Shown: positions 1 through 12,257, numbered from the stretch's first letter. The stretch is 64,000 nt of DNA from Micractinium sp. NFX-FRZ (GCA_029339195.1 JAPTJF010000033.1:1-64000), one strand, 5' to 3'. Numbers and translations: made by a program. The notes: a model not told the origin generated them from the sequence alone.

Positions 1-2904
1 CGCCCCCGCCGCCGCCCCCGCGCTCGCCTCCGCCGCGCTCTCCGCCGCCACCTCGTGTGGCCCCGCCCCCGCCTGAGCAGGTTGGAGAGGCCCTGTCACC
101 TCCGCCACCAAAGGTGAGCCCACCCCTCCCCCCTGCCAACCCTCCACAGGAGCAAGGCCTCTGCTGACCAAGGCCCCTGCCCCATCCGCACACCCACTGG
201 GGCGGCACCCCGCACCAGCCCCAGACCCATCCTCTTCACTCTTCGCTTTCCCCTCTTGACATAAATGAGCCCGCGACCATGCCCTTGCTCCCCTCCACTG
301 AATGTGGCACCGTCGCAGAACAACCCGACCTCACCCCTCCCATCCTCTCCCATAGGAAGCTCCTCCGCCCACGCTTAGCCCATGCCCGCCCCACCACTAC
401 CCCTCGCCGCTTGTGCAGAGCCCGCCCCCGCCCCAACGCTCCCCACCGCCGCCTGTGCGTAGCCCACCCCCGCCCCGGAGCCCCCCGCCGCCGCTTGTGC
501 GAAGCCCACCCCCTCCCCAACGCTCCCCACCGCCGCCTGTGCAGAGCCCGCCCCCACCACCAGCTGCCAAGGTAATGCCTCCTTGTGCCAGTGCTAATCC
601 CGGCCAGGCCTGCACCTTAGATGTCGTCCAGAGTTGTTGTGATGAGGCACCCCCTTGTTGTGGCTGCTTCTTTGCCGCTTGCCTGCTCATCTTGTCCCAA
701 CGCGCAGCGCCACCCTCGCCCCTCCTGCCCCGCCTCTGGTGTGTGTGCAGTGGGCCGCGGTGGGGGGCCGCGGGTCGGCGTCAGCGGGTGCCAAGGTCAG
801 CGATGTCTCCATGGCTCTGGACGCCGCAGGGGTGCCCCACGTGGTGTACCTCTCAGAGGGGCCACTGTACCGCATCAGCGTGCGCAAGTACAACGCCGCC
901 AGCGACAGTTGGGACATCGTCGGGCAGCAAGGTCAGTTTGAGCAAGCGCCAGCGGACCTTCTAACCAAAAAATTAAAAAAAAATCTATACAACAGGGGCC
1001 GTACATGGCCGGGCTGGTGGGATGGGTGGCGGGGCAGGGGATGCGGCGTGGAGGGCGGGCAGCCGTCAGGGCTGCCGCTGGGGATGCCGTGGTTGTTTGG
1101 TCATTGGAGGCCACGGTGCACCGGTTGGGTGCCTTCTAGCTCCCGCGGGCCCTTGCTCTCTCCCACCTGCGCCTGCGCCCGGCCCCTTGAACGCTCACCC
1201 AATGCCCACCCCACATGCGTGCAAGTGCCCCCACCTCCCTCCCTCCCTCCCTCCCTCCCTCCCTCCCTCCCCTCCCCCATGCCCGCGCCCTGCAGCGTTT
1301 GGCACTCTCGATTCCATGGAGTCGCCACAGCAGCCCCACATCTTCATAGGGCCCGCCCCCCGCAGCGCCCTCCACGTGGTGGCCTCCGTGGTGACCTACA
1401 GCTTCGGCCAGGCGCACCCCGTTATCAGACTGGCAGCGTGGACGCTAGGCGCCGACACGGGCGGGGTGTGGGTGAACGTCACGGGGGCCAACCCCTGGCC
1501 CTTCCCGGGCATCGACGTGGCGCCCAGGCTGGCACAGGTGAAGCATGCAGCGCCTGCTGCCCCCTGTCGACGGCTCGGGGTGCGGCCTGGCCTGGTTGTG
1601 GGTTTGAGCGAGGTTTCTTTGCCGCTACCAGCTCATCCCGGCACGTTCAGTGCATATTCACACCCGCCGGCTGCGGCAGCCGCCCACCGTGCGCCAGCCA
1701 CACTCCACAGCCTTCCCCCACCAACCTCCCTTCACGGCTCCTGCCGCCCCTCCCTGCCTCCTCTGCCCCCCCAGGCACCCGATGGCTCTATCCACGCGGC
1801 GGTGCGGCACCCAGTGGACCCTGCCGCTGGGGTGGGCGTCGACTTGCTTGGCGTGTACAGCCTCATTGAGAACACAGCCAACCCTCGGGCCTCTTTCTGG
1901 AGGGCCCTGGGGGCTGCCCCCGCCAGCGGCATCTCCTCCCTCTCCTCCTCGGCCAGCCAGCCCGCCCTGGCCTTTGCCCCAGACGGCACCGCTATGCTGG
2001 CCTTCCGCTCCGGGCTGGGCCTCAACCGGGGGTGCATCGTGGCCATGCGATACCCAGTGGGCGGCCCCTGGAACCTTGTGCCGGGCGGCTGCGTGTCCTC
2101 AGGCCCGGCGCACGCCCCCGCCATCGCCTTTGACGCCGGCAATGCGCCGTACATCGCATACCGGTGAGAGGAGGGAAGGGCAGCATGGGTGAGGGGCAGT
2201 GCCGGTGAGGGGGAGGGCAGAGCCTGCTGGGCAGTGGCGATGAGGGGCGGGGCAGTGGCTGCCGGTCATGCCATGACAGAGCCAGTGCACACTTGCTTTC
2301 ACACCACAGTGACATGCCCCGACCCATGCACAGCCGGCCGCACACCCAACCAAACCTTGCATGCTCCCCCACAGCCAGACCCTTGTGTGCACCTGCGCTG
2401 TGTGCTAGCACCCCCTCAGGGCTGCCCCACCAGGCACCTCCTTGGCTGCGCATGCGCATCCCTCTTTTCCCGCCCCCAACCACCCTCACGCGCCTGTTCT
2501 GGTGCAGGAGCGAGGCCACTGGCACGGTGACTGTCAAAGTGCTGGCGGGATCACCTGCCAGCTGGTTCGAGCTGGGCCCATCCGAGTGGTCGCCTGTGCC
2601 GCTGAAGAGCGGCGAGAGGCTGGAGGTGATGCCCCTCTGGCTGGCCCTGGACAGCAGCGGCTCCCTGTACCTCCTCCAGAGGACAATCGTACTGCCGAAC
2701 AACGTGGAAAAGGGTGCTGACGTGGCGGTGTATCGCGGCGGCAACTGGCTGTCGGTGTCACCGCCCAACATGAACTGCTGCGGGCAGTCGACCTTTGGGG
2801 CCTTCCCGGCGGCCCAGGCCTCCCACCCGCTGCACTTTGTGTATGGCGACTGGACCAGCGATGTCAGCCGGCAGGCCACTGTGTGGCGTGCCACTGGCGC
2901 ATGA
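1..2904 (+). CDS. Proline-rich extracellular protein with C-terminal beta-propeller-like region (5' partial)
   Basis: The gene runs in from the left edge. Visible exons are 1-113, 419-571, 751-931, 1296-1537, 1775-2163 and 2508-2904, all with GT-AG junctions and consistent phase, giving about 490 residues. The first two exons encode PPPP/SPPPP blocks like the hydroxyproline-rich modules of algal cell-wall proteins (pherophorin and extensin type). The remainder has repeated segments such as DVSMALDAAGVPHVVYL, QPALAFAPDGTAMLAFRSG and APAIAFDAGNAPYIAYR, spaced like blades of a beta-propeller. Those repeat features are seen directly; a propeller fold and wall location are inference. The signal peptide would lie outside the window. 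No catalytic motif was recognised. The splice model is more certain than the function. Confidence 0.65.
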
Positions 2905-4093
2905 GCGCGGCACCTCTGGTGCCGCCTAGGCACCACTGGGTGGGGTCTGGACCCTGGCTAGGTAACGCTTGACATGTACTGCCGACGCACCACTGCTGCC
3001 TCCTTGCTGTCTGGAGAGTTCCAAATCCTTCGCCCCACGCACCCATCATCCCAGGATGCTCCCCATCTCCCCTCTGAACATCCCCCTTCCTCCAATCCCC
3101 CCAGCCCTGATCACCAGGAGTCCCCCATCCCCACTTTTTCAGATATGTATCGGATCCCATCCCTCACCCTCATTGTTTCAAGTGTGCCCTTCCACGTTCA
3201 TTGCCAAAACACCACTGCAATTGAGCTTTACAGCCCACCCAGAAAACTGAGTCACCACACAGGCGCCGCCTGCACCTCCTGCGCTCCAACTCCAGCACCC
3301 CCTCATTGCTACTAACTATGAGCCTAAAAGCCTTCAAGCCTGCCTCCAGTGCGTATACCACCCGCTGCTGTAATGTCAATGTCTTTGATCGGCACAGCGG
3401 CCCGCAGCCTGGGCGCAGCACGCACTTGCGACATGAGCGGCCCTCCGCCGGTGCCTGATGCCCAGATCATGCAACGCCTCTTCCCGCCAGGGTGCCTCCA
3501 GCCCTGTGCTTGACAATGTCATCAACGGCAGATGTTGTAAAGTAGACCCCCTGATGTTGTCAGTGCGTGCATGTTTCAGCAGGGTGCACACATGTGCAGT
3601 TGGTGAGCGGCGGGTGAGCGGCTGCTAAGGCAGCTGCCAATGGGCGTCCCACCATCTCTGCCTCCGGTTGCGGGCTCTTTCACACACCTCTACTCCACTT
3701 CTCCCGCGCGAGCAGTCTAACAACGGGTGCCGGTGACTGCTGCTCTGTCTTCTAGCCGTCCCGCGGGTGAGCACGTGCCGCGTCCCGGACAGAGTCTGTC
3801 GGACAGGGGCACGACTGATACATGCCGTGCATGGCCGAGCGAGCGCGATGGAGAGGCTGGCCGGCGACGGGCCGCGTACGGCTGGCACATCGGGCAGTGG
3901 CTTCTGGCTGTGCCTCCAAGGGAGCCGCCCCGCCGCTGCCGCTGCCCTGCCGCTGCCACCCACGCAACCCTCACCAAGCCGGTCCTGCAATGTTGCTACC
4001 CACTGCAGCTGTTGGTTCATCTCCCGAGTAGATTGGCGGGGCCTCATTTGAACGCACACTAGCTTTCGTGAATGGCAGCGTAGTACACATCAG
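2905..4093. other. Intergenic stretch, no gene seen
   Basis: About 1.2 kb between two plus-strand genes. The open frames here are short, without recognisable domains or splice context. TGTAA motifs at 3369-3373 and 3536-3540 are candidate poly(A) signals for the upstream gene, though both are rather far from its stop. The right end should hold the promoter and 5' UTR of the cysteine-rich protein gene. Confidence 0.5.
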
Positions 4094-6293
4094 ATGCCTT
4101 CTGCGCTCCTCACTCTGGCAGCGGTGCTCCTGCTGCTGCCGATGTGTCCGCTCGTTGCTGGCGCTTGCCAGTCCGTCCTGGGCGCCGGCTGCGGCACCTC
4201 CAACCCCTGCTGCCCCGGCATGACGTGCCACCCAGTGCTCAACCAATGCTACAGCAAGCCACGGGCAGAGGGGCAGCCGTGCATCCCAGGTGCATGGGGG
4301 GACAGGGGCTCATGTGGCACCCACTGGGCGGTAGGATTAGGGTTTATAGCAGGATCTGGCAGGCGCCTGCTGCCGCAGTGGGGCAGGCAGGCAGGCTGGC
4401 CGGCTGGATGCCTGGCATAGATCTGCAACATGCACTGCATCATTTCCTGGTTTACATTTGTAAACCCTGCTGAATGCCTGGCAGCCCTCGCCGAGGACCA
4501 ACACCCGCCCATGCCTTGCCCGACTGCCCCTGCCCTGACGCCCTGTCTGTACCGCAGGAGACGCGCTTCACGACTGCAGGGCGGCCACGCTGAGCTGCGA
4601 CCCCACCTGGCGCCGCTGCTTCCCCAAGCCCCGGCGCTCTGGCCAGCCCTGCGCATCGGCTAGCGACTGCATGGGCGGCCTGCTGTGCAACGCCTACACC
4701 CGCCGCTGCCAGGGGGCACCCGCCCTCCGCCAGACCTGCCACCTGCCCGACCTGCCCTGCAAGGCCGCCGCCGCCAATGCCTCCAGCGTGCTCACGTGCG
4801 AGGGCATTCGGAACGAGTGCTTCCCCAGCCCCCGCGCAGCGGACACGCCGTGCGCAAGCGACGCCGAGTGCGCGCCAGGCTTGGCCTGTGAGCTGGGCAT
4901 CAGCAACGAGTGCCAGGCGAGGGGGACGCTGGAGCAGGCGTGCCACGCCACGCGCCCTTGTGCGCCCGGATTCAGCTGCCACCCGTACATCATGAGGTGC
5001 TACCCCGTGCCCAGGTGCGCGAGAGGAGGGGGGGCAGGCTGTGTCTGGAGACAGGCCGGCCGACGGGTACATGGGGCCCACTGGACAGGGCGGGTGGGGC
5101 CTCCCACTTCCCTGTGCAGCACCCCAGCACATCCACAGCGCAACACATCCCCGCCCAGGCCAGCCCTCACAGCCACAGCACAACACAACACAGCACAGCA
5201 CAGCACAGCACAGCACAGCACAGCACAGCACAGCACAGCACAGCACAGCACAGCCACAGCAGAACACAGCACAGCACAGCACAACACAGCACGCGTCCTG
5301 GCACCCACCCTGCACCTGTGCCTGCTCCCCTCCCATGCATGGCGTGCAGGAGGGAGAGGCACCCATGCAGCAAGGACATCCCATGCGATGCAACTGCAGG
5401 CCTCTCATGTGACCTCTCCACCGGCCGCTGCACTCGTGCCAGCAAGGCGGGCGAGCCGTGCAGCGAGTGGCGGGCGTGCGGCGCCGGCCTCTCCTGCCAC
5501 CCCGGCTTCCAGCTGTGCTACCCTTCCCCCCGCCAGGAGGGGCAGCCTTGCTCGGATGAGGCGGACAGCCTGAAGTGTGCTGCAGCCACGCCTGCCGGGG
5601 AGCCGCTTAGCTGCGACATGCTGGCCACCCAAAAGTGTGTGAGGCCGCAGACGCACGCCAAAAACTCGACCGTGGCCGGCGCACACTGCTACCCAGGCCG
5701 CCCCTGCGTGGCAGGCCTGACGTGCTCAACATCAGGTGATCCTCCTGCCTGCCTGCCTGCGCCCGCATGCCTGCCTGCTCGCATGCCCGCTCGCCTGCCT
5801 GCCTGCCCGCAGGCTCTTCCTGCCCGCCTGCCTGCGTGCATGCCCATCTGCCACGTTCCTGACAGAAACTAGCTTGCCTGCTGCCCAGCTCATCCTCCCA
5901 CTCCACCTCCTGCCTCACAAGCCGGCATGGCTCCCCCTGCCTCTTCCCTGAGCTGCAGACATAAAGTGCTACAACTCGCCACGGCTGGAAGGGCAGCCCT
6001 GCACAGATGGTGGTGCCGAGGCCTGCGGTGAGGGGCTATCCTGCCGCCCCGACACCCGCCGTTGCGCAGCCAATGGCGGCCTGGGGAGCACCTGCTTCGC
6101 TGGCTTCGCCTGTGGCACCAACTTGACGTGTGTGGATGGATTTCAGCAGTGCGCCCGCACGGCCCGGCAGGCGGGCGAGCCATGCAACCCGGCAGCACCC
6201 ACCGCCGAGTGCGGCGCTGGGCTGGAGTGCGACAGACGCTACCCATACTGCGCCCCAGTGGCTGCCGCACGCCGGGTGCTGCGGCGTCTGTGA
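4094..6293 (+). CDS. Secreted cysteine-rich repeat protein
   Basis: Four exons (4094-4289, 4558-5014, 5350-5735, 5959-6293) join in phase to about 457 residues. The N-terminus (MPSALLTLAAVLLLLPMCPL, then VAGAC) is a clear signal peptide. The mature protein is a series of cysteine-rich units of the form G-x-P-C-x(n)-C-x-x-G-L-x-C-x(n)-C-Y/F-P, for example GLSCHPGFQLCYPSPR and GFSCHPYIMRCYPVPR. This resembles the Dickkopf N-terminal cysteine-rich pattern found in multicopy algal extracellular proteins. No transmembrane helix follows the signal peptide, so secretion to the wall or periplasm is likely. Intron 2 carries a CACAG microsatellite and intron 3 a CCTG-rich run. The gene model is solid; ligand and function are unknown. 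Confidence 0.75.
5175..5292. repeat. CACAG pentanucleotide microsatellite in an intron
   Basis: About 110 bases of nearly pure CACAG/AGCAC units, with a few CACAA variants, inside intron 2 of the cysteine-rich protein gene. The same pentamer recurs in introns of the SHPRH gene (39501-39705) and the copper ATPase gene (about 13676-13698). Confidence 0.9.
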
Positions 6294-6712
6294 TGATCTC
6301 CATGATTTGCTGGCAGGCATCTCACTGCGTGAGTTTTGTATTATCTGGCTTGCTTCTCCTTTCTCGGCTCCTCCTGCTCCCCCACTGGCCTCTGTTGCCA
6401 CGCCTTGCGCCTTGCATGAGACAGTTGCTCTGTCCCGCTTAATGAGTTATATTGTCAAGTTACAAAGCTTCTTCATGCAAGACTTGAGAGGGAGGGTGCA
6501 AAGGGTGTGGTTCCCTGCAAGGGGCTCCCTGCAAAACTAATGCTTGCTGACGGCCGCTGGCGTGTGCGCTATCGCCGCCACAGCAGGGCAGCAGGCTGCT
6601 TGCGTCGGTGCACGGACGCGGTGTTACAGCGCGTTAACCGCTTCATATTTAGCTTGGCATATCACGCCCGCTTGGCAGCCCGCAGAAGGCGCGATAGAGG
6701 GAGAGAGTGATC
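6294..6712. other. Intergenic stretch before the BUD22-like gene
   Basis: About 420 bases with no supported gene, of lower GC than the flanking coding sequence. It should contain the 3' UTR of the cysteine-rich gene and the promoter and 5' UTR of the BUD22-like gene. No specific motif was recognised. Confidence 0.4.
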
Positions 6713-9214
6713 ATGAAGAATCGGGGGCCGCCAAAGGTGCGCCTCCACGAGTTGCATGTTGCTTATTGCGTAGTATTTTCAAGCTACGTGCATTTAAACC
6801 GGACTCGCCCGCCCCAAGGTGCAACAAACATGCATGGCCCGATTTACTTTCTCTCTGCAGGGCGCTCGCCGGCCGCCCTTCAAGGGCAAGGGTCGGCGTC
6901 CTGTTAAGGTGGAGCCCAAGTGAGTCGATGCAGGGTTTGCGCGGGTGGCAGCCGGTGCCGCCGCCGCTGCCACCGCCGCCACTGCCGCTGCCACTTCTGT
7001 CATTGCTCTGTTGCCGCTCTTTGCTTGTTGCGACTGCTTTGCTGCTGTCAACATCTGCGCTGCAGGGAGCAAGTGCTGGCCAAGAAAGCGTTCCACCACC
7101 TGAAGACCATCCGAAAGGTGTGCACTGCCCCGAGCTCGGCGGGCGGGCGGCTTACTATCAGCCGCCGCCGAGGCGTCCCTGCCCCGCCGCGCCGCACACA
7201 GCACTAGGGCAGTGGGCGTTCGTCTGCTCTTACTGTGCCTCAGGCCTCCGATCCATTAGCAGTCCGTCTTCCCTGCCTGTTTGCCGTCCATTTACCCCCC
7301 TCCCTTGCATGCCAACTGTGCTGACAACATGCCAAGCAGGAGATCAAGAAGTCAAAGGAGTTTGAGGTGCGCAAGATCCTGCGGCGCATCAAGCAGGCCA
7401 AGACCCAGCAGGCACAGCAGGCGCCTCAGCAGGCGCAGCAGCAGGCCCCGGAGGAGCAGGGGCAGGGGCAGCCAGCGGCAGCCCCCTCAGCCGCCCAGCA
7501 GCTGCAGAAGCTGGAGGCGCAGCTGTGCCTGGCCAAGGCGGCGGATGTGGAGCGGCTGGCGCTCGCTGCCGCCCTCTCCTGCGGCCTGCACCTCTCGGAG
7601 CAGCAGCAGCAGCAGGCACAGCAGGTGCAGCAGCAGGCGCAGCAGCAGCAGCCCCAGGCGGCAGAGGCGGCAGCCGGGGAGCAGGGCGCCGCCGAGCAGG
7701 GCGATGGAGAGCAGGCGCAGCAGGGGCAGCAGGCACAGCAGGCGCAGCAGCTGCAGCACATGGTGGAGGCTCGCATCCTGGGGGCCAAGGGAGTGAAGGA
7801 GCACCTGGCTGAGGTGGCGGCAGAGATGCAAAAGGTGGCGGAGGCGGCGGCACGCCGGGAAGCGGCTGCAGCTGCCGCTGCCGCGACTGCGGCGGGGGAG
7901 GCGCCGCCGCCTGCCGCAGGCGAGGCGGCGGAGGCGGCGGCGGCGGAGGCCGCAGGCGAGGCGGCAGCCGGCAACCAGGCGGGCAAGAAGCGGAAGCAGC
8001 CGCAGCAGCTTGAGGAGGAGCGGGAGGAGGAGGCTGAGGAGGGCAGCGAGCAGGCCCCTGAGGCTGCAGGCATTAGCGGTAGCGAGGAGGAGGAGGGGGG
8101 GGAGGAGGAGCAGGCAAGGAAGCGGCAGCGGGAGCTGCAGCGGCCGGCAGATGATGAGGTGGACGAGTTTGCCACGTCAGCGCTGGCCAAGCTGCTGGGG
8201 GCCCGCAGCGGGGGCAAGGGCAGCGGCAAGGCGAACCCCAAGGCGGCAGCGGCAGCAGCGCACACAATCGGCGGCAGCGGCGGTGAGGACGGCGGCAGCG
8301 AGAGTGAGGATGATTCCGGTGTGTTCATGTCTGGCAGTGATGACGAGCAGCTGCTGCTGCTGGGTTCAGGAGATGAGGCGGAGCAGCGGCGGATGCTGGC
8401 GGGCAGCGGCAGCGACGAGGAGGGCGAGGAGGGTGGCAGTGCTGGCGGCAGCGGCGGCTCGGAGCTTGACTGGGGCGGCAGCGGCAGCGAGGGAGAGGAG
8501 GAGGGGCAGGCATATGGTGCAGCAGCTCAGGAGCAGCAGCAGCAGAAGGCGGGTGGCGTGCAGGTCAAGCAGGCGCAGGGCAAGGCGGCGCAGCAGGACG
8601 GCAAGCAGGCGCAGCAGGGCAAGGCGGCGCAGCAGGGGAAGCAGGGGAAAGAGAAGAAGGCCAAGGTGCCTCCCAAGCCCAAGAACCGGCTGGGGCAGCG
8701 TGAGCGGCGTCGGCTGGCTGCCATGCAGTACGGCCATGCAGCAAAGCACCTGCAGCAGGAGCAGGAGCGGGAGCGGGAGCAGGCGCAGCGGCCCGCGGCA
8801 GCGGCACCTGCTGCGCCCGCTGCGCCCGAGACACTGCATCCCAGCTGGGCTGCCAAGCAGGCGCAGAAGCAGAAGCTGTCCATCAGCATCTCTGCTGGCG
8901 TCCCGGCAGCGGCCAAGAAGATTGTGTTTGACGAGGAGGGGGGAGCACAGCAGGCACAGCAGCCAGCACAGCAGGCACAGCAGCAGAGGGTGCAGCAACA
9001 GCAGCAGCAGCAGCAGCGGGCAGGTGCCGCCGCCGCCGCCAAGGGTGGCAAGCCGGCGGGCGGGCGTGACGGCAAGCCGGGTGGCAAGCCCGGCAAGGCG
9101 GCGGGTCCGCTGCACCCCTCGTGGGAGGCGAGGAAGCGGCAGCAGGAGGAGCGGAAGCAACAGCTCAAGGCGCAGCCGGCGGGCAAGAAGATCACGTTTG
9201 ATGATGACGATTGA
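6713..9214 (+). CDS. BUD22/SRFBP1-like ribosome biogenesis protein
   Basis: Exons 6713-6736, 6861-6919, 7066-7117 and 7340-9214 join in phase to about 669 residues. The start is the ATG that precedes a basic N-terminus (MKNRGPPK, then KGKGRRPVKVEPK). Next comes a helical basic block typical of BUD22 N-termini (EQVLAKKAFHHLKTIRK, EIKKSKEFEVRKILRRIK). The centre is low-complexity Gln/Ala/Glu/Ser sequence with acidic tracts. The C-terminus has the BUD22/SRFBP1 signature twice: HPSWAAKQAQKQK with KKIVFDEE, and HPSWEARKRQQEERK with KKITFDDDD at the very end. In yeast Bud22 is a nucleolar factor for 18S rRNA maturation; that role here is by family. The long polyQ/acidic middle means only the ends can be compared with homologues. 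Confidence 0.75.
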
Positions 9215-9358
9215 CGACCACCCCACACGGCGGCATGGGTGGGTAACACAGCCATGGGTGGCACAGCAGAGAGACACTGTGGCAGCGCACCACGCTTTGC
9301 TGTGCACCACCTGTGCACATGTGCCCTGCCATGCTCTTGTGGGTTGCATAAGCTGCTC

Positions 9359-9363
9359 TGTAA
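9359..9363 (+). terminator. Candidate TGTAA poly(A) signal of the BUD22-like gene
   Basis: A TGTAA motif about 145 bases after the stop codon. TGTAA is the usual poly(A) signal of chlorophyte algae. The rest of 9215-9852 holds no gene I can support. Confidence 0.4.
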
Positions 9364-9852
9364 GCCTTGATGCCAGGTGCAAGGGGCCAGCCACCCGGCA
9401 GAAGTAGAGCCAAGTGGGTGTGTGAGGGGGGACGGGTAGCGGGGGTGGATGATCACAAACAGCACATGGCTGGTTGGGCACCCGGGCGACCTGTGTGAAG
9501 GCGATGGTCTTGCTGGTTTATGAACATGACCAGACAGCTGGTTGGGCCCATCAGGCCGGCAGGTGGTGCAGGGAGATGAGCAGGCGCAGACGGGGCCCCC
9601 GAACAGCACCCAAGCCCACATCACCCACGAACACCGGCCATGTAAACTGCACTCATGATGATCACAGAGGGAGCACTCACAAATTGGACGGTCAAGGTTG
9701 ACAGAGGGTAGGGTTTCGGGTGTCGAGTCAGCACTTCGTTCCAGGGCCTTCTCTCGACCGTAACCCAACCTCGGCTTGTGTGCTCTCAACCATCAACACT
9801 CACAGTGGGACAGTCCGTCAGGTGCAGAGGCCAGCCACTCTTCGAGCAAGCC

Positions 9853-10615
9853 ATGTCGCAGCAGCAGCGCAGGAAGCAGGCGCAACCCCTGCGTTGGCGC
9901 AGCCTGGGAGCGGCACAGGGCCCTGACGAGGTGGCTGCAGTTGCCGAGGCAGCCGAGGCGGCTACGGCAGCTGCTGGGGCAGTAGGGATGGCAGGCGGTG
10001 GCAGCGGCGGTGGCGTGCCGCCTGAAGCGGCGGCGGCAGATGCAGCAGGCTTGAGGGAGGAGCAGCGGGCAGAGGAGGAGCGGCGGGTGTGCTCGCACTG
10101 CGGGACAGACACGACACGCGAGTGGCGCCGCCACCCCACCACGCGTGTGCTCCTGTGCAACAGTTGCGGGCAGTACATGCGGAAGCACGGCGGTCAGATG
10201 CCGCTGGTGGGCGTGCAGTGCCTGCAGTGTGGCTCCAGTAGCCCTGGGAAAGGCCATGGGCGCAGCGCAGCCTGGCACCCGCACCCGGTCACCGGTGCGC
10301 GCTGGGTGTGCAGCCCCTGCTTCTTCAGGACGAACCGGCAGTGCCTGGAGTGCGGCGCCGCCAGCCCCGGCCCCGCCTCTCAGTGGTATCGCCACCCTGC
10401 CACGGGTGCGGAGTGGCTGTGCAACAGGTGCTACTTTCGCGCACGTAAACTGCATAAGAAGCAGTCTGGGCAGCGCAGCCGCCAGCATGAAGGGAGAGGC
10501 GAGCACGGCGGGGAGGAGGCAGCGCCTCGCTCAGCCCGCACTGCCACTGATGCAACCCAGCCTGCTGCGAAGCGGAGGCGCAGGGCGGAGCAGCCAGCAG
10601 CACCACAGCAGCAGA

Positions 10616-10646
<31 letters not shown>

Positions 10647-11698
10647 TCAGCAGCCAGTAACGGCAGCTGTGAGCGGAGCTGCTGCACACTCCACCCCAGG
10701 CTCAGCAGCGGCAGCGGGCGTTGAGGTTGTCTCAGCAGCCGTGCAGCACAGGGAAGAGCACCAAGTGCTGCAGCGGCAGGAGCGCTGGCAGCGTCGGCAG
10801 CAGGAGCTGGAACAACGAGGAGAGCAGCAGCAGCAGCAAGAGCAGCAAGAGAAACAGGAGCAGCGAGAAAAGCGGCAGCACAACGAGGTGCAACAAGAGC
10901 AGCAGCAGCAGCAACAGCAGCAGCGACAGTCTGCACAGCAGGAACATCCATATGCCCAACATGAGTGTGAGCAGGCAGACGAGCAGCACCAGCCCATTGC
11001 CCAGCACCGTCAAGAGCAGCAGCAACGCCCGCAGCTGCACCCGCAGCCACAGCCGCAGCCACAGCCGCAGCCGCAGCCGCAGCCCGATGTGTTGAGGTTG
11101 ATGCTGGGGGCAGCGGCTGCAGCTGCATTTGCTGCAACAGCCAGCGGGGAGCGGCAGCAGCCGCAGCCACTGGCACCTCAGCCGTGGCGGCAACCGCCTC
11201 CGCCGCAGCAGCAGCAGCCACAGGCGCAGCAGCAGCCGCTGCAGCCGGTGCAGCAGCAGCAGCACCGACCCCAGCCCCAGCAGCTCCAGCAGCCCCAAGG
11301 TAACCTTCTCACCGTCCTGCTGGAGGCAAGCACCGAGGCTGCTGCCGCCGCCTCTGGCCTGACCCCCGACCTGGCCGCCTCCTTCTCGGCGCTGATGGAC
11401 ACGCTGCCGCCCGACCAGCAGGCCGCCAAGGTGAGGTTGGGGCAGGGCAGCGCCTGCTGGTGGTGGGGTCTCGGCGGGGTTATAGCCTTGATGGAACAAC
11501 AGGCTGCCTGCTTGCCTGCCTACCTGCCTACCAACCCGCTCACCCCGCCTGCCTGCCTCCCACGTCTGCCTGACCCACCACCCCGCCTGCCTGCCCTGCC
11601 TGCAGGACAGCAACCTGCGCCTGCTGCTGGCGCGCGGCCTGCACAGCTCCGCTGCCCAGCTCATGAGCACGGCGCTGCACCTGGCGGGCGTCCCGTGA
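9853..11698 (+). CDS. Triple GATA-like zinc-finger protein, paralogue 1
   Basis: Two exons, 9853-11430 and 11606-11698, give about 556 residues. The first in-frame ATG (MSQQQRRKQ) is chosen. Residues ~80-195 hold three tandem four-cysteine fingers. The first is a good GATA finger, C-x2-C-x18-C-x2-C with EWRRHP before CNSCGQYMRKHGG. The second has a 26-residue loop (CLQC to CSPC) and the third a 22-residue loop (CLEC to CNRC); both keep a W-x-x-HP-x-TGA-x-W core. A long Gln-rich region follows, then a conserved tail (SGLTPDLAASFSALMDTLPP, intron, LRLLLARGLHSSAAQLM). Nuclear DNA binding is inferred from the first finger. Paralogues lie at 57137-58481 and 61208-63655. The tail module is not one I recognise. 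Confidence 0.82.
11350..11430 (+). other. 5' half of conserved tail module, paralogue 1
   Basis: This encodes the first half of the shared C-terminal module, ending exactly at the splice donor after the AAK residues. It differs from the equivalent segment of paralogue 2 (58136-58216) at only three positions, all silent. Confidence 0.8.
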
Positions 11699-11760
11699 GG
11701 GGAGGGCACTGCAGCTGGTTCTCAGGTGCACGGCAGCCCCCCGTACTTCATCCCACATTT

Positions 11761-11838
11761 GCACAGCTCAAGCCCTTTTGGCGTCGTCACAACTGCACAG
11801 CTCAAGCCCTTCTGGCGTCATCACAACTGCACAGCAAA
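11761..11838. repeat. 34-bp tandem repeat, two copies plus a stub
   Basis: Units at 11761-11794 and 11795-11828 begin with GCACAGCTCAAGCCCTT and differ at two positions. A partial third copy begins at 11829. They lie just after the stop of GATA-like paralogue 1, probably in its 3' UTR. The rest of 11699-12257 contains no gene I can support. Confidence 0.85.
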
Positions 11839-12257
11839 TGCGTCTGTTGGCATCTACACGACCAGCGCTTCTGCATCCACCCATTCTGGTGCTGGGGTCT
11901 TCAACTCCTGCCCCTGCCGCAGCGTGTCCACCCCCTCACAGTGCTTGCTGGGTGGTGTGCCTTGTACAGGCCATTGCACAGGCGGCGGCGTGCCGCAATC
12001 GCAAGCAAGCTGAGCACAGCTCTGAGCCTGTGCTTGCATGTCCCCAATTTTCGCCACACCAGTCGTTTTGTGTTACTACTGACGAGGCACAGCTACAGGG
12101 AGACGTGTCGGGAGTGGAGACGCTACAGGCACCAGGGAGGCAGGAGAGAGAGAAAACTGGGTGATCACACCCATCAGGCTGAACAGAGAGGATTCATAAA
12201 TTTGGTCAGGAAGGAGGAAAGGTTTGCGGGCCCAGGCGTGTGTGCCTGCACTCGCCC

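Noticed and set aside
4332..4346. Telomere-like TAGGATTAGGGTTTA in an intron
   Set aside because: It is a single short occurrence, not a tandem array, and lies inside a well-supported intron.
7389..8328. Long open frames antisense to the BUD22-like gene
   Set aside because: They are mirror frames of Gln/Ala-rich GC-rich coding sequence (poly-Cys/Ala composition) with no domain or splice logic.
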